64,000 bases of DNA from Aquimarina macrocephali JAMB N27. GTDB taxonomy: Bacteria; Bacteroidota; Bacteroidia; Flavobacteriales; Flavobacteriaceae. Positions 37,752 to 45,645 of the stretch are shown here, piece by piece. Both the position numbers and the translations under genes were made by a program. Under the pieces are notes generated by a model that was not told the origin of the DNA, did not search any database, and saw only the letters and a list, made by a program, of their open reading frames with translations. Location of the stretch: NCBI RefSeq assembly GCF_000520995.1, contig NZ_JACA01000003.1, positions 1-64,000 on the forward strand, given 5' to 3'. The first letter of the stretch is position 1; each line of letters begins with the position of its first letter.

Positions 37752-38327
37752 ATGAACAGTTTAGTAGCATTTATACAACAAATTATTCCTATTACCGAAG
37801 CAAACGCTACAGATATTGCAAAATCTTTTGAATACAAAGAATTAAAAAAAGGAGAATTCATTGTTCAAGAAGGTAAAATTAGTGATGACTACTACTTTTT
37901 TGAAAAAGGCCTGTTACGAACGTATCTATATGATATTGAAGGTAATGAAGTTACTACTGATTTTTACACTTCAAATTCTGTTGTTTTTGAGGTTACTTCT
38001 TTTTTTCAAAGAGTACCTTCACAAGTAAATATACAGGCGATTACCGACTGTCAAGGATACCGATTTTCATACAAACAATTAAACACTCTTTTTCATAACA
38101 AACCAGCATTTAGGGATTTTGGAAGAGCTATCCTGGTTAAAGAATTTATTGCCTCAAAGAAAAGAACTATCTCAATGATAAATCAAACAGCAGAACAACG
38201 ATACAAGGCTCTTTTACAATCAAATTCAGAAATTATTATGAATGCTCCCTTAAAATATATTGCTTCTTATTTAGGAATAACAGATAGTACTTTAAGTCGT
38301 ATTAGGAAGGATTTTGCTAAAAGATAG
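37752..38327 (+). CDS. Crp/Fnr-family regulator
   Basis: 191 residues. A cyclic-nucleotide-binding-type beta barrel (residues about 20-115: LKKGEFIVQEGKISDDYYFF, EKGLLRTYLYDIEGNEV) is followed by a helix and a short winged-helix end (LKYIASYLGITDSTLSRIRK). It lacks the usual R(T/S)A phosphate-binding pattern of CAP, so cAMP binding is doubtful. This short form is common in Bacteroidota. It is convergent with the LytTR gene. Confidence 0.88.
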   Translation: MNSLVAFIQQIIPITEANATDIAKSFEYKELKKGEFIVQEGKISDDYYFFEKGLLRTYLYDIEGNEVTTDFYTSNSVVFEVTSFFQRVPSQVNIQAITDCQGYRFSYKQLNTLFHNKPAFRDFGRAILVKEFIASKKRTISMINQTAEQRYKALLQSNSEIIMNAPLKYIASYLGITDSTLSRIRKDFAKR

Positions 38328-38343
38328 GTATTGAATTCTTAAA

Positions 38344-38368
38344 ACTGCTATCTTTTAAAAATAGTAGT
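38344..38368. terminator. Possible bidirectional terminator between convergent genes
   Basis: ACTGCTAT (38344-38351) pairs with ATAGTAGT (38361-38368) with one G-T pair. It is flanked by A and T runs, and lies between the Crp/Fnr gene and the LytTR gene. Confidence 0.45.
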
Positions 38369-38369
38369 A

Positions 38370-39053
38370 TTACTTTATATATTTCATCTTTTTTAAGAAT
38401 TCTTCTTTATATGTTTTTCCAACAGGGATTTTTTCATCTGCTATATACACCAAGTTTCCAGATACTTTATTTATTTTCTCAAAATTTACAATATAAGAAC
38501 GATGAGTTCTTACAAAATTATAGTCATACAGTTTTTTTTCCCAATTGTGTAAACTGTCTAACAGTAAAATAGACTTTTCTTTAGTAATTACTTTTACATA
38601 ATCTACCTCGGCTTTTAAATATAAAATATCATCAATAGTAATTTTATAAATCGTCTTGTCTGCATATAGAAAAAGCTGTTTATTGGTTTCGTTATTTGTA
38701 ATCTTTATTTGATTTCTAACTCGAGTAATTGCTTTAAAAAAGCGTTCATAAGAAAATGGTTTTACCAGGTAATCCAATACATTTTCTTCAAAAGCATCTA
38801 CTGCATAATCTGGATAAGCAGTGGTTACAATTACTTTTGGAGGATTGATAAGTGTTTTCAAAAATGATAAACCATTTAACTCTGGCAGTTGAATATCTAA
38901 AAACATAAAATCGACTTCTTTTAGTTTTTCTAATCTAATATCCAATCCGCTTTCATAAACTCCTAAACAGTTCACAAATGGGGTCTTTTCAATATAATTT
39001 TGCAACACCTCTTGTGCGCCGTGTTCATCTTCTATAATCAAACAATTTATCAT
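38370..39053 (-). CDS. LytTR-family response regulator
   Basis: 227 residues. Receiver domain with acidic pocket (CLIIEDEHGAQE) and phospho-acceptor Asp53 (FMFLDIQLPELNGL), Thr and Lys switch residues (VVTTAYPDYAV, LDYLVKPFSYE). The C-terminal LytTR DNA-binding domain spans about 125-227 (ILYLKAEVDYVKVITKE, FVRTHRSYIVNFEKI). It overlaps the upstream kinase gene by 4 bp (ATGA), so the two are translationally coupled. Confidence 0.93.
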   Translation of the reverse strand: MINCLIIEDEHGAQEVLQNYIEKTPFVNCLGVYESGLDIRLEKLKEVDFMFLDIQLPELNGLSFLKTLINPPKVIVTTAYPDYAVDAFEENVLDYLVKPFSYERFFKAITRVRNQIKITNNETNKQLFLYADKTIYKITIDDILYLKAEVDYVKVITKEKSILLLDSLHNWEKKLYDYNFVRTHRSYIVNFEKINKVSGNLVYIADEKIPVGKTYKEEFLKKMKYIK

Positions 39054-40087
39054 AATGAGATAGTGAGTATTACTTTATACACATTATTTTCTTTCTTAAT
39101 CTGCAATTGATATTTCTCTGGATATAATAACTGTAGTCTATTTTGAGTGTTTTTTATCCCAATACCACTTTCTTGCCAATTTGTATCAATCTCTGGTTTT
39201 TTGTTTTCATTATATGGATTTTCACAATAAAAAGAGAAGTGATCCTTTTCTAATACAGCTTTAATTATTATCTGATGGTTTTTACCTTTTAAAATACTAG
39301 TATACTTAAATGCATTTTCTACAAAAGGAATTAAGAGTAACGGAGCTATTTCTTTTTTAGAGTTATCAATATCATCAAAAAAAGTAGCTTTTATTTTGGT
39401 AGATAATCGCTCTTCCTGCAAGCTAATATAGTCTTTCACATGAGTGATTTCTTGAGACAAACTTACTTTTTCCTTTTGCCCTTCATGCAGTACATATCTA
39501 AAACTATTTGATAGCTTTAAAATCAAATCCGGAGTTTTTTCATCTTTTTTTAAGGCATTTGCATAAATATTATTTAACGTATTAAATAAGAAATGAGGAT
39601 TTATTTGTGCTTTTAATGCGCTGAGTTCTGCTTGTTGTTTTTCTTGTTTTGTAGTATCTAGTTCAAGCTGTTTAGCATATAACTTTTTAATAGAATACAA
39701 AGCAAAAAAAGCCAAACTAAAGGAGAAATACGTCACCCAGCTAGAAACTACATATTTCCAGCGATGATCTTGATGATCTTTATGATCTTCTGTAAGGTGA
39801 AAAAGATTATCCGCATAATAGTGGATTAAAGCATTACTACTAAAAACAAACAGTACTAAAAAAATATACTTCTTCTTATTTTTTAAAGGAAAGAACCACA
39901 GATACATGATATATGTAGGTATCATATTGAATACCAATGTAACTAGCTCATGCATAAAACTCATAGGGTACCCTCCTTCTCTTCCCAGATACTTTATATA
40001 TGGAAAAAAAAGTACCACTCCCCAAAAAAGCAGATGCAATACAGGTTCTGCTTTTTTTAGTTTTGAATACATAGAATTATTATTCAC
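39050..40087 (-). CDS. LytS/YehU-type sensor histidine kinase
   Basis: 345 residues. Four membrane helices (about 18-35, 45-66, 73-90, 113-134) precede a coiled linker. The His_kinase domain has phospho-accepting His165 in ALKAQINPHFLFNTLNNIYA, and an ATPase part with LLLIPFVENAFKYT and ESGIGIKNTQNRLQLLYP. The loop between helices 3 and 4, predicted periplasmic, contains FHLTEDHKDHQDHRW, a His/Asp cluster that could bind metal. It pairs with the downstream LytTR regulator and follows an outer-membrane barrel and a lipoprotein in the same operon. Confidence 0.92.
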   Translation of the reverse strand: MNNNSMYSKLKKAEPVLHLLFWGVVLFFPYIKYLGREGGYPMSFMHELVTLVFNMIPTYIMYLWFFPLKNKKKYIFLVLFVFSSNALIHYYADNLFHLTEDHKDHQDHRWKYVVSSWVTYFSFSLAFFALYSIKKLYAKQLELDTTKQEKQQAELSALKAQINPHFLFNTLNNIYANALKKDEKTPDLILKLSNSFRYVLHEGQKEKVSLSQEITHVKDYISLQEERLSTKIKATFFDDIDNSKKEIAPLLLIPFVENAFKYTSILKGKNHQIIIKAVLEKDHFSFYCENPYNENKKPEIDTNWQESGIGIKNTQNRLQLLYPEKYQLQIKKENNVYKVILTISL

Positions 40088-40122
40088 ACGTTCTTTTATT
40101 AAACCTTACTAAGGTATTACTT

Positions 40123-40821
40123 TTATTGATGATAAATCATCAAATCCTTTATAGATGCTTTTGCTAGAATGGTTTCTTCTTGGGTGGTAGCACCACTTAT
40201 TCTGAAAAGTATATGCCCTCCCAGAAGTGGATTATAATCTGTACGTTCGAAAATAATACTATCATTAAGAGAAAACCACACTTCATTTTCTTTTTTACCA
40301 ATTTCTACACTAATCCATTGATTATCGTTCATTATATTTTCTTGTTTTCGGAGATGGAAATCTCGCTCCAAAGAAGAAATATTTTTGTAAAAGAATGGAG
40401 TATACCCGTGAGATTTATTATTAAATGTTACATTATAATGATTCATTTCTCTTCGCCATTCCCAAATATCTTCGGTATTAGCATTCTTTTCAGGTAACAT
40501 TAATTGTATTGTTTCTGCGGTATCAGATGCAGAAAATAGTACAATTAGTACTGATGCTTTTGACAAAGCCTTTATTTTATATTGTACTATCATATCTCCC
40601 TGGTAGCTTTTAGGACTTACTAAAAAGAAGCCATCAGAGCTATCAATTTCTTCAAAAACAAATTCATGATCTTTAATCGAGGTTTTACCTTTTCCTATTG
40701 TTCTCCATTGAGAAAGTTCTTGAGAAGAGATTTTTTCTTCAACAAAATCATTTGGTTTACAACCGATTATCGTTAACATAAAAATCATTATTACCGTTGA
40801 CATAAAAGAATTTATCTGCAT
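40123..40821 (-). CDS. Lipoprotein with a concanavalin-like (DUF1961-type) fold
   Basis: 232 residues. Lipobox MLTIIGCKPND (Cys21). The body is beta-rich, with features of family-16-like/DUF1961 jelly-roll lipoproteins (GDMIVQYKIKALSKASVLIV, NDNQWISVEIGKKENEVWF, GGHILFRISGATTQEE). No catalytic residues could be assigned, so it may be a binding protein. It lies between the outer-membrane barrel (29 bp upstream) and the LytS kinase (35 bp downstream). Confidence 0.6.
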   Translation of the reverse strand: MQINSFMSTVIMIFMLTIIGCKPNDFVEEKISSQELSQWRTIGKGKTSIKDHEFVFEEIDSSDGFFLVSPKSYQGDMIVQYKIKALSKASVLIVLFSASDTAETIQLMLPEKNANTEDIWEWRREMNHYNVTFNNKSHGYTPFFYKNISSLERDFHLRKQENIMNDNQWISVEIGKKENEVWFSLNDSIIFERTDYNPLLGGHILFRISGATTQEETILAKASIKDLMIYHQ

Positions 40822-40850
40822 TGCGTATAGTTTTTTACTTGTATTATTTT

Positions 40851-43178
40851 TTAATTGCTAGAATCGTTGTGTCTATATTCTCGTTCCTTTCTGTTTCTTG
40901 CTCTATCCTCATTTTTAAAGAGTGTATACTTAAGACTAAATAGAAATCCCAGTGTTTGTGATTGAAACTTCCAAACGGTACGTTGGCTAAATTCGGTAGT
41001 ACGTGTATTTCGTTTCATTAAGTTATTGTCTAATACATCTATGACTCTTAAATTGGCTGTTAATTTATTATTCAAAAACTTTGCTCTTACCGCCCAATCA
41101 ACTCTATGTCTTGGTTCTATATAATTAAAAGCATTTTGTCTCTTGGGTGTATGTCGATATGTTATATCTGTACTCACCTTTTTAGTGATTTTAAATGTAT
41201 TTTTTAATTGTAGATTAGATGAGTATAATTCATCCCAGGTAACCAGATTGTTCTGATCTGTCATTGTGTAATAATAATTCCCGGTAAGTATGGTATTCCA
41301 ATACTTAGTAAACTTATATTTTACAGTAGCTTCAATACCTAATGAATGATTTATTCCAATATTTTGAAATGAGATCACCTGTACATTATTATCTTCTATA
41401 GTATTTACCCAAAGAATAACATCTTTCCTGTAGCGATAAAATGTGGTAACAGACCAATTTAATTTTCTCTTATTATTTTGGTAGTTAAGTTCAATATTAT
41501 CACTTGATTCTGGTCTTAATCCTGGGTTACCATCAAATCTAAAAAAAGGGTTCCCTAACTGAAAAGGATTAATATGATGCAAATTTGGCCTGGAGATTCG
41601 TTTACTATATCCTAAACCCAGTGTATTACCTTCGCTAAATGTATAGCCCATGTGTATCGATGGAAAAAGATTAGAAAAATGTAAATCTGTTGTTGATGAA
41701 TTGAGTGTATTTTGAGATTTTGATGAGAAATATTCATATCGCAATCCAACTTGCCAATCTAATTTTTGAATACTAAATTTTGTAAGCCCGTAGATACCTA
41801 ATAGTTCTTCTTCATAATCAAATGTGTTTAAAGTAGATATCTCATTATTTGGTCTAAAAAACTGTTGGTTTTTTGTATCACTTCTATTCCAGGATGCTCC
41901 TGTCTCTATTTTAATCTTTTCTGAAACAGGTAATGCGTAGTCTAATGATATGGCATGGATTTTATTATCTTCTTCTATTATTTGGTCAAACAAAAAAGCA
42001 CTGTCTTCAAAATCAGAGGATGGATACTCATTTTTATTATCATTAAGATTATAGTCAATCTCTAAAAAATGCCCTTCCTTATTAAATCCTCTGCGATAAT
42101 TAGCATTAAAAACAGAAGTAAAATGTGAATGTTCAGAGTTACGAGTATATGTAAAATCATCACGATCGGTCACATCAAAATATTGTGAATTATTATAAAA
42201 ACTATGATAATCATCGGTATAATCAAATCCCAAAGAGAATTCATTATGTTCATCCACAAAAAAGTCTAATCCAATTATTCCTCTTTTTATTTTGCCATTA
42301 AAATCGTGAGGAGTAAAAATTCCCTGAGTATCGCCATTTATGAAAGATCGATTAATAGTTTGTTTACTATCCATTTCTCTTCCAGATTGCGAGACATTAA
42401 ATCTAAAATTCATAAATGAGAGATTATAGTTTCCATCAATGCCATAACTATATCGTTTTGTTCCTAGTGCGCTATTGAGGTTAAGGTTGAACCCCTTATT
42501 TACATTTCTTTTTAAAACAACATTTATAACTCCTGATAATCCATCTGCTTGATATTTTGCTGATGGAGAAGTTATAATTTCTACAGTTTTTATAGAAGAT
42601 GATGGGATTTGCTCTAATAACTCCACTGCGTCAAGGGAAGAAGGTTTTCCATTGATTAATAATTTCACATTATCACTACCTCTTAATGAAATATTACCAG
42701 TTCCCAAATCGGTTTGTATATCTGGGATTTGATCAAAAGCTTCGAGTGCTGTAGTTCCTGATTGTTGAAGATCTGCTCCTATATCAATAATTTTTCTATC
42801 AATTTTAAGCTGTGTGGTAGTTCGATCAGCTTCAATAACAATTTCTTCAAGAGTGCTTGCCATCGATTCTAATTGGATAGAAATATTCGTTGGATCGTCA
42901 ACTTCAGAAAATTGAACCAAAGAAGTTTGATAACCAATAAAACTAACTTCAAAATAGGTAAATATCTTATCTGTTTCTAACAGAAATAGACCATCATCAT
43001 TAGTCGAAATACCATCAACTAATTCTTTTTTATTATTATAAACTGCTACTGTAGCATAAGGGATAATCTCCTGGGTTATCTGATCTCTTACCGTTCCTTT
43101 CAATATTTTTATTTCCTGACCAATCATAATGGAGAATCCCATGAAAAAAAATAGTATAAAACTTACTGTTCGCATCAT
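40851..43178 (-). CDS. Outer-membrane beta-barrel receptor (TonB receptor-like)
   Basis: 775 residues. Signal peptide (FILFFFMGFSIMIGQ), carboxypeptidase-D-like domain (LKGTVRDQITQEIIPYATVA, residues about 25-105), plug-like domain with NISLRGSDNVKLLINGKPSS and TVEIITSPSAKYQADGLSG, then a barrel ending FLFSLKYTLF. The short plug and the NGKP/SPSAKY strings match the OMP_b-brl_3 family rather than classical siderophore receptors. First gene of an operon with a lipoprotein, LytS and LytTR; the two-component pair may respond to its substrate or to envelope stress. Confidence 0.88.
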   Translation of the reverse strand: MMRTVSFILFFFMGFSIMIGQEIKILKGTVRDQITQEIIPYATVAVYNNKKELVDGISTNDDGLFLLETDKIFTYFEVSFIGYQTSLVQFSEVDDPTNISIQLESMASTLEEIVIEADRTTTQLKIDRKIIDIGADLQQSGTTALEAFDQIPDIQTDLGTGNISLRGSDNVKLLINGKPSSLDAVELLEQIPSSSIKTVEIITSPSAKYQADGLSGVINVVLKRNVNKGFNLNLNSALGTKRYSYGIDGNYNLSFMNFRFNVSQSGREMDSKQTINRSFINGDTQGIFTPHDFNGKIKRGIIGLDFFVDEHNEFSLGFDYTDDYHSFYNNSQYFDVTDRDDFTYTRNSEHSHFTSVFNANYRRGFNKEGHFLEIDYNLNDNKNEYPSSDFEDSAFLFDQIIEEDNKIHAISLDYALPVSEKIKIETGASWNRSDTKNQQFFRPNNEISTLNTFDYEEELLGIYGLTKFSIQKLDWQVGLRYEYFSSKSQNTLNSSTTDLHFSNLFPSIHMGYTFSEGNTLGLGYSKRISRPNLHHINPFQLGNPFFRFDGNPGLRPESSDNIELNYQNNKRKLNWSVTTFYRYRKDVILWVNTIEDNNVQVISFQNIGINHSLGIEATVKYKFTKYWNTILTGNYYYTMTDQNNLVTWDELYSSNLQLKNTFKITKKVSTDITYRHTPKRQNAFNYIEPRHRVDWAVRAKFLNNKLTANLRVIDVLDNNLMKRNTRTTEFSQRTVWKFQSQTLGFLFSLKYTLFKNEDRARNRKEREYRHNDSSN

Positions 43179-43552
43179 TTTTTTGAATTTGATATTTCAA
43201 AAGTGATACTCCTATCTTTTTTAGAAAATTTTAATCTGTGAAAGCTCTCAGTTCATCTGTTAACTGTTTAAAAGAGTTTTAAAAACAAGAAAACCTTAGA
43301 AATCATACTATTACTTTTATTTTTTACTTAAATTAAGGTTTCAAAAATGTTTTTTGAACTCTTTTAAACCTTCACTCAAGCCCCAAAGATTGGTGTTTTT
43401 GGATATTTAAATACCATAAACACATCGCTTTAAAACAAATCATAACAGAGGTACCGCAATCACTTTGAAATAAAGAAATAAATTAAAAGTGACTTTTTTA
43501 GATACGCTGTGTCTAAATTATTTAGAGGGATTATATGTAATAAAAATACAGG
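43179..43552. promoter_or_regulatory. Divergent promoter region with a long inverted repeat
   Basis: No gene. TTTAAAAGAGTT (43267-43278) is matched perfectly by AACTCTTTTAAA (43357-43368). Nested inside, ACCTT (near 43295) faces AAGGT (near 43335). It could be paired operators for the diverging genes or a structured leader. Confidence 0.45.
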
Positions 43553-44122
43553 TTGAAGAAGACAGAACTGGATGAAAATTTAGAGGATAAAGAGCTTGTT
43601 TACAAAATAGCCAAAAGTAAGGATACTAAGCTATATGCAATTCTTTATGACAGATATGCAAAAACTATATATAATAAATGCTTGAGTTTTGTAAAATCTA
43701 ATGAAGAGGCGCAAGATTTAACACACGATATTTTTGTTCTTTTATTCGCCAAGCTAAAGACATTTAAAGGAAATTCTAAATTTTCTACCTGGTTGTATTC
43801 ATTCACCTATAATTTCTGTGTGAATTATGTACAGAGGGTTCAAAAAAAGAAAAAAGAGAAAATCGTATCAATCGATGATATTATCGTTGATTACCCATCA
43901 GAAGAAATAGATGATGAAGATATGATGAAATTAAAGTCCAAAAAACTAGCAATGGCACTAAAAAAAATTGAACCCGAAGATAAAATCATTTTAATGATGA
44001 AATATCAGGATGATCTCACTATAAAAGAAATTGAAAAAACTCTAAATATTGGAAATAGTGCTGTAAAAATGAGATTAAGCCGAGCCAAATCTAGATTAGT
44101 GAATTTATATAAAACCTTATAA
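43553..44122 (+). CDS. ECF-type RNA polymerase sigma factor
   Basis: 189 residues from a TTG start; no in-frame ATG is available upstream before stops. Region 2: LYAILYDRYAKTIYNKCLSF, AQDLTHDIFVLLFAKLKTFK, STWLYSFTYNFCVNYVQR. A Lys-rich linker and an acidic insert (SEEIDDEDMM) precede region 4 (EPEDKIILMMKYQDDLTIKE, IEKTLNIGNSAVKMRLSRAK). It is followed by a small protein and an MscS-like channel in the same direction, a possible envelope-stress unit. Confidence 0.88.
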   Translation: MKKTELDENLEDKELVYKIAKSKDTKLYAILYDRYAKTIYNKCLSFVKSNEEAQDLTHDIFVLLFAKLKTFKGNSKFSTWLYSFTYNFCVNYVQRVQKKKKEKIVSIDDIIVDYPSEEIDDEDMMKLKSKKLAMALKKIEPEDKIILMMKYQDDLTIKEIEKTLNIGNSAVKMRLSRAKSRLVNLYKTL

Positions 44123-44151
44123 CACCTTTTAAACCTAATACCCCACAAAAA

Positions 44152-44334
44152 ATGAAAAATCCATTTAAAAAAATTATTCAAAATGAAGAATTACCTGCTT
44201 CTATCAAGGAAAAGGTACTCGATGATGTCGAAATAGTAAAGCTATCACTAGATCTGGCTGATTTATTTGCTATAAAATATCCAAATTCTCTTGAAGAACT
44301 TTTTAAAATAGTAAGTCGTTCTAACAAAAACTAA
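44152..44334 (+). CDS. Small hypothetical protein after the sigma factor
   Basis: 60 residues, helical and amphipathic (NEELPASIKEKVLDDVEIVK, LSLDLADLFAIKYPNSLEEL). No membrane segment. It lies between the sigma factor (29 bp) and the channel gene (21 bp), so it is likely co-transcribed. A regulatory role for the sigma factor is possible but not shown. Confidence 0.65.
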   Translation: MKNPFKKIIQNEELPASIKEKVLDDVEIVKLSLDLADLFAIKYPNSLEELFKIVSRSNKN

Positions 44335-44355
44335 GGACTAACCTCCAAAAATCGT

Positions 44356-45171
44356 ATGGAAAAATTTCTAAATTTTAAATTGATTGAAAATATATTTAAT
44401 GAACTATATGAGATTATGCCTAATATAATTGGCGCCATTTTGTTCATTTTAGTCGGGTGGATGATTGTAAAATTCATTCTTTTTATATTAAAAAAATCCT
44501 TGAAGCTAACCAAAATTGATACTTTGGCATCTAAAATTAGTGATAATGGGACTCTTTTTAATTCTGCTACCAAAATCGAACCTACCAAAATAATTCTAGC
44601 TTTTGTTAAGTGGTTTCTAATTCTTGTATTGGTTATTGTCGGAGCTGATATGTTTGGTTTAAATATGGTTTCGAATGGTGCAGGAAGATTAATCGATTAT
44701 TTACCCAAAATATTCAGTTCGATTGTAATTTTAGGATTAGGATTATACCTGGCTTCTTTAGTAAGAAAATCTGTTTATGCTTTGCTAAAATCTTTGGATC
44801 TTAGTGGATCTAAAATAATAAGCTCTATCCTCTTTTTTAGTATTGTAGCAATTGTTTCTATTACGGCTTTAAATCAAGCAGGTATCAATACTAGTATCAT
44901 AACAAACAACCTTTCTCTAATTCTGGGAGCTTTTTTAGCCACTTTTGTACTTGCATTAGGTTTAGGCTCTAGAGATGTTGTGTATAGATTATTACTAGGT
45001 TTCTATTCTAAGAAAAATTTTGAAGTAGGACAAAAAATTAGAATCGAAGGTGACGAAGGAGTTATTATTTCTATCGATAATATTAGTATGATAGTAGAAA
45101 GTAATGATAATAATAGAGTAATCTATCCTATTAAACTTATAGTGGATAAAAAAGTTGAAATTATAAAGTAA
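44356..45171 (+). CDS. Mechanosensitive (MscS-like) channel family membrane protein
   Basis: 271 residues. Membrane helices near 20-42, 80-105, 112-135, 150-175 and 182-205, the last being Gly/Ala-rich (LGAFLATFVLALGLGSRDVV) as in the pore helix of the MscS/TM-helix family. A short C-terminal beta domain follows (VGQKIRIEGDEGVIISIDNI), like the MscS middle domain. Shorter than E. coli MscS (286) and lacking its full C-terminal cage. Probably releases solutes on membrane tension. Confidence 0.8.
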   Translation: MEKFLNFKLIENIFNELYEIMPNIIGAILFILVGWMIVKFILFILKKSLKLTKIDTLASKISDNGTLFNSATKIEPTKIILAFVKWFLILVLVIVGADMFGLNMVSNGAGRLIDYLPKIFSSIVILGLGLYLASLVRKSVYALLKSLDLSGSKIISSILFFSIVAIVSITALNQAGINTSIITNNLSLILGAFLATFVLALGLGSRDVVYRLLLGFYSKKNFEVGQKIRIEGDEGVIISIDNISMIVESNDNNRVIYPIKLIVDKKVEIIK

Positions 45172-45260
45172 TGAATCTAAAGTGACTTTTTTTTTTTTTA
45201 TGTGTCAAAACTATATAACGGATAAAATAGAAGTTTCATACTTCTTGTAAAAAGGGAAAG

Positions 45261-45392
45261 ATGATTGTATTGATTGCTGTTCAAATCATAATACTAATAG
45301 TACTAATTATACTAATAGTTCGTAATTGGTTTGAATATACGAAGGACAAGAGACGATTACATAGTATAAATAAAGAAGAAGGAAATATTTAG
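45261..45392 (+). CDS. 43-residue single-pass membrane peptide
   Basis: The sequence MIVLIAVQIIILIVLIILIV is one long helix, followed by a charged tail (RNWFEYTKDKRRLHSINKEE). A purine-rich AAAGGGAAAG precedes the ATG, unusually Shine-Dalgarno-like for this phylum. Not recognised; possibly co-transcribed with the upstream channel and the next peptide. Confidence 0.5.
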   Translation: MIVLIAVQIIILIVLIILIVRNWFEYTKDKRRLHSINKEEGNI

Positions 45393-45403
45393 GGGGTCCA
45401 AAA

Positions 45404-45496
45404 ATGACACTGTTTCTTTTTTGGATAATTCTGTTTTTTATAGCAGGTCAGTTGATAAGGGGAATTTATATAACAACTGGCCTCTATAAAAAATGA
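45404..45496 (+). CDS. 30-residue single-pass membrane peptide
   Basis: MTLFLFWIILFFIAGQLIRG gives one helix, with a short basic end (LYKK). It begins 11 bp after the previous peptide gene, with AGGGGGTCC upstream. Very short, so real translation is uncertain, but the tandem layout of two membrane peptides supports it. Confidence 0.4.
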   Translation: MTLFLFWIILFFIAGQLIRGIYITTGLYKK

Positions 45497-45645
45497 ATAC
45501 TTTTTACTTCATAGTACAGCTGTATATTTTCTTCGGTATAAGAATTACTCTATCTGATCGTTAAAAAATCATAATATTCATCAACACAATCATGTTTTTT
45601 AAACCCAATTGCCTCTAGTTTCCGATATTTGAGGAAAAACAAATC

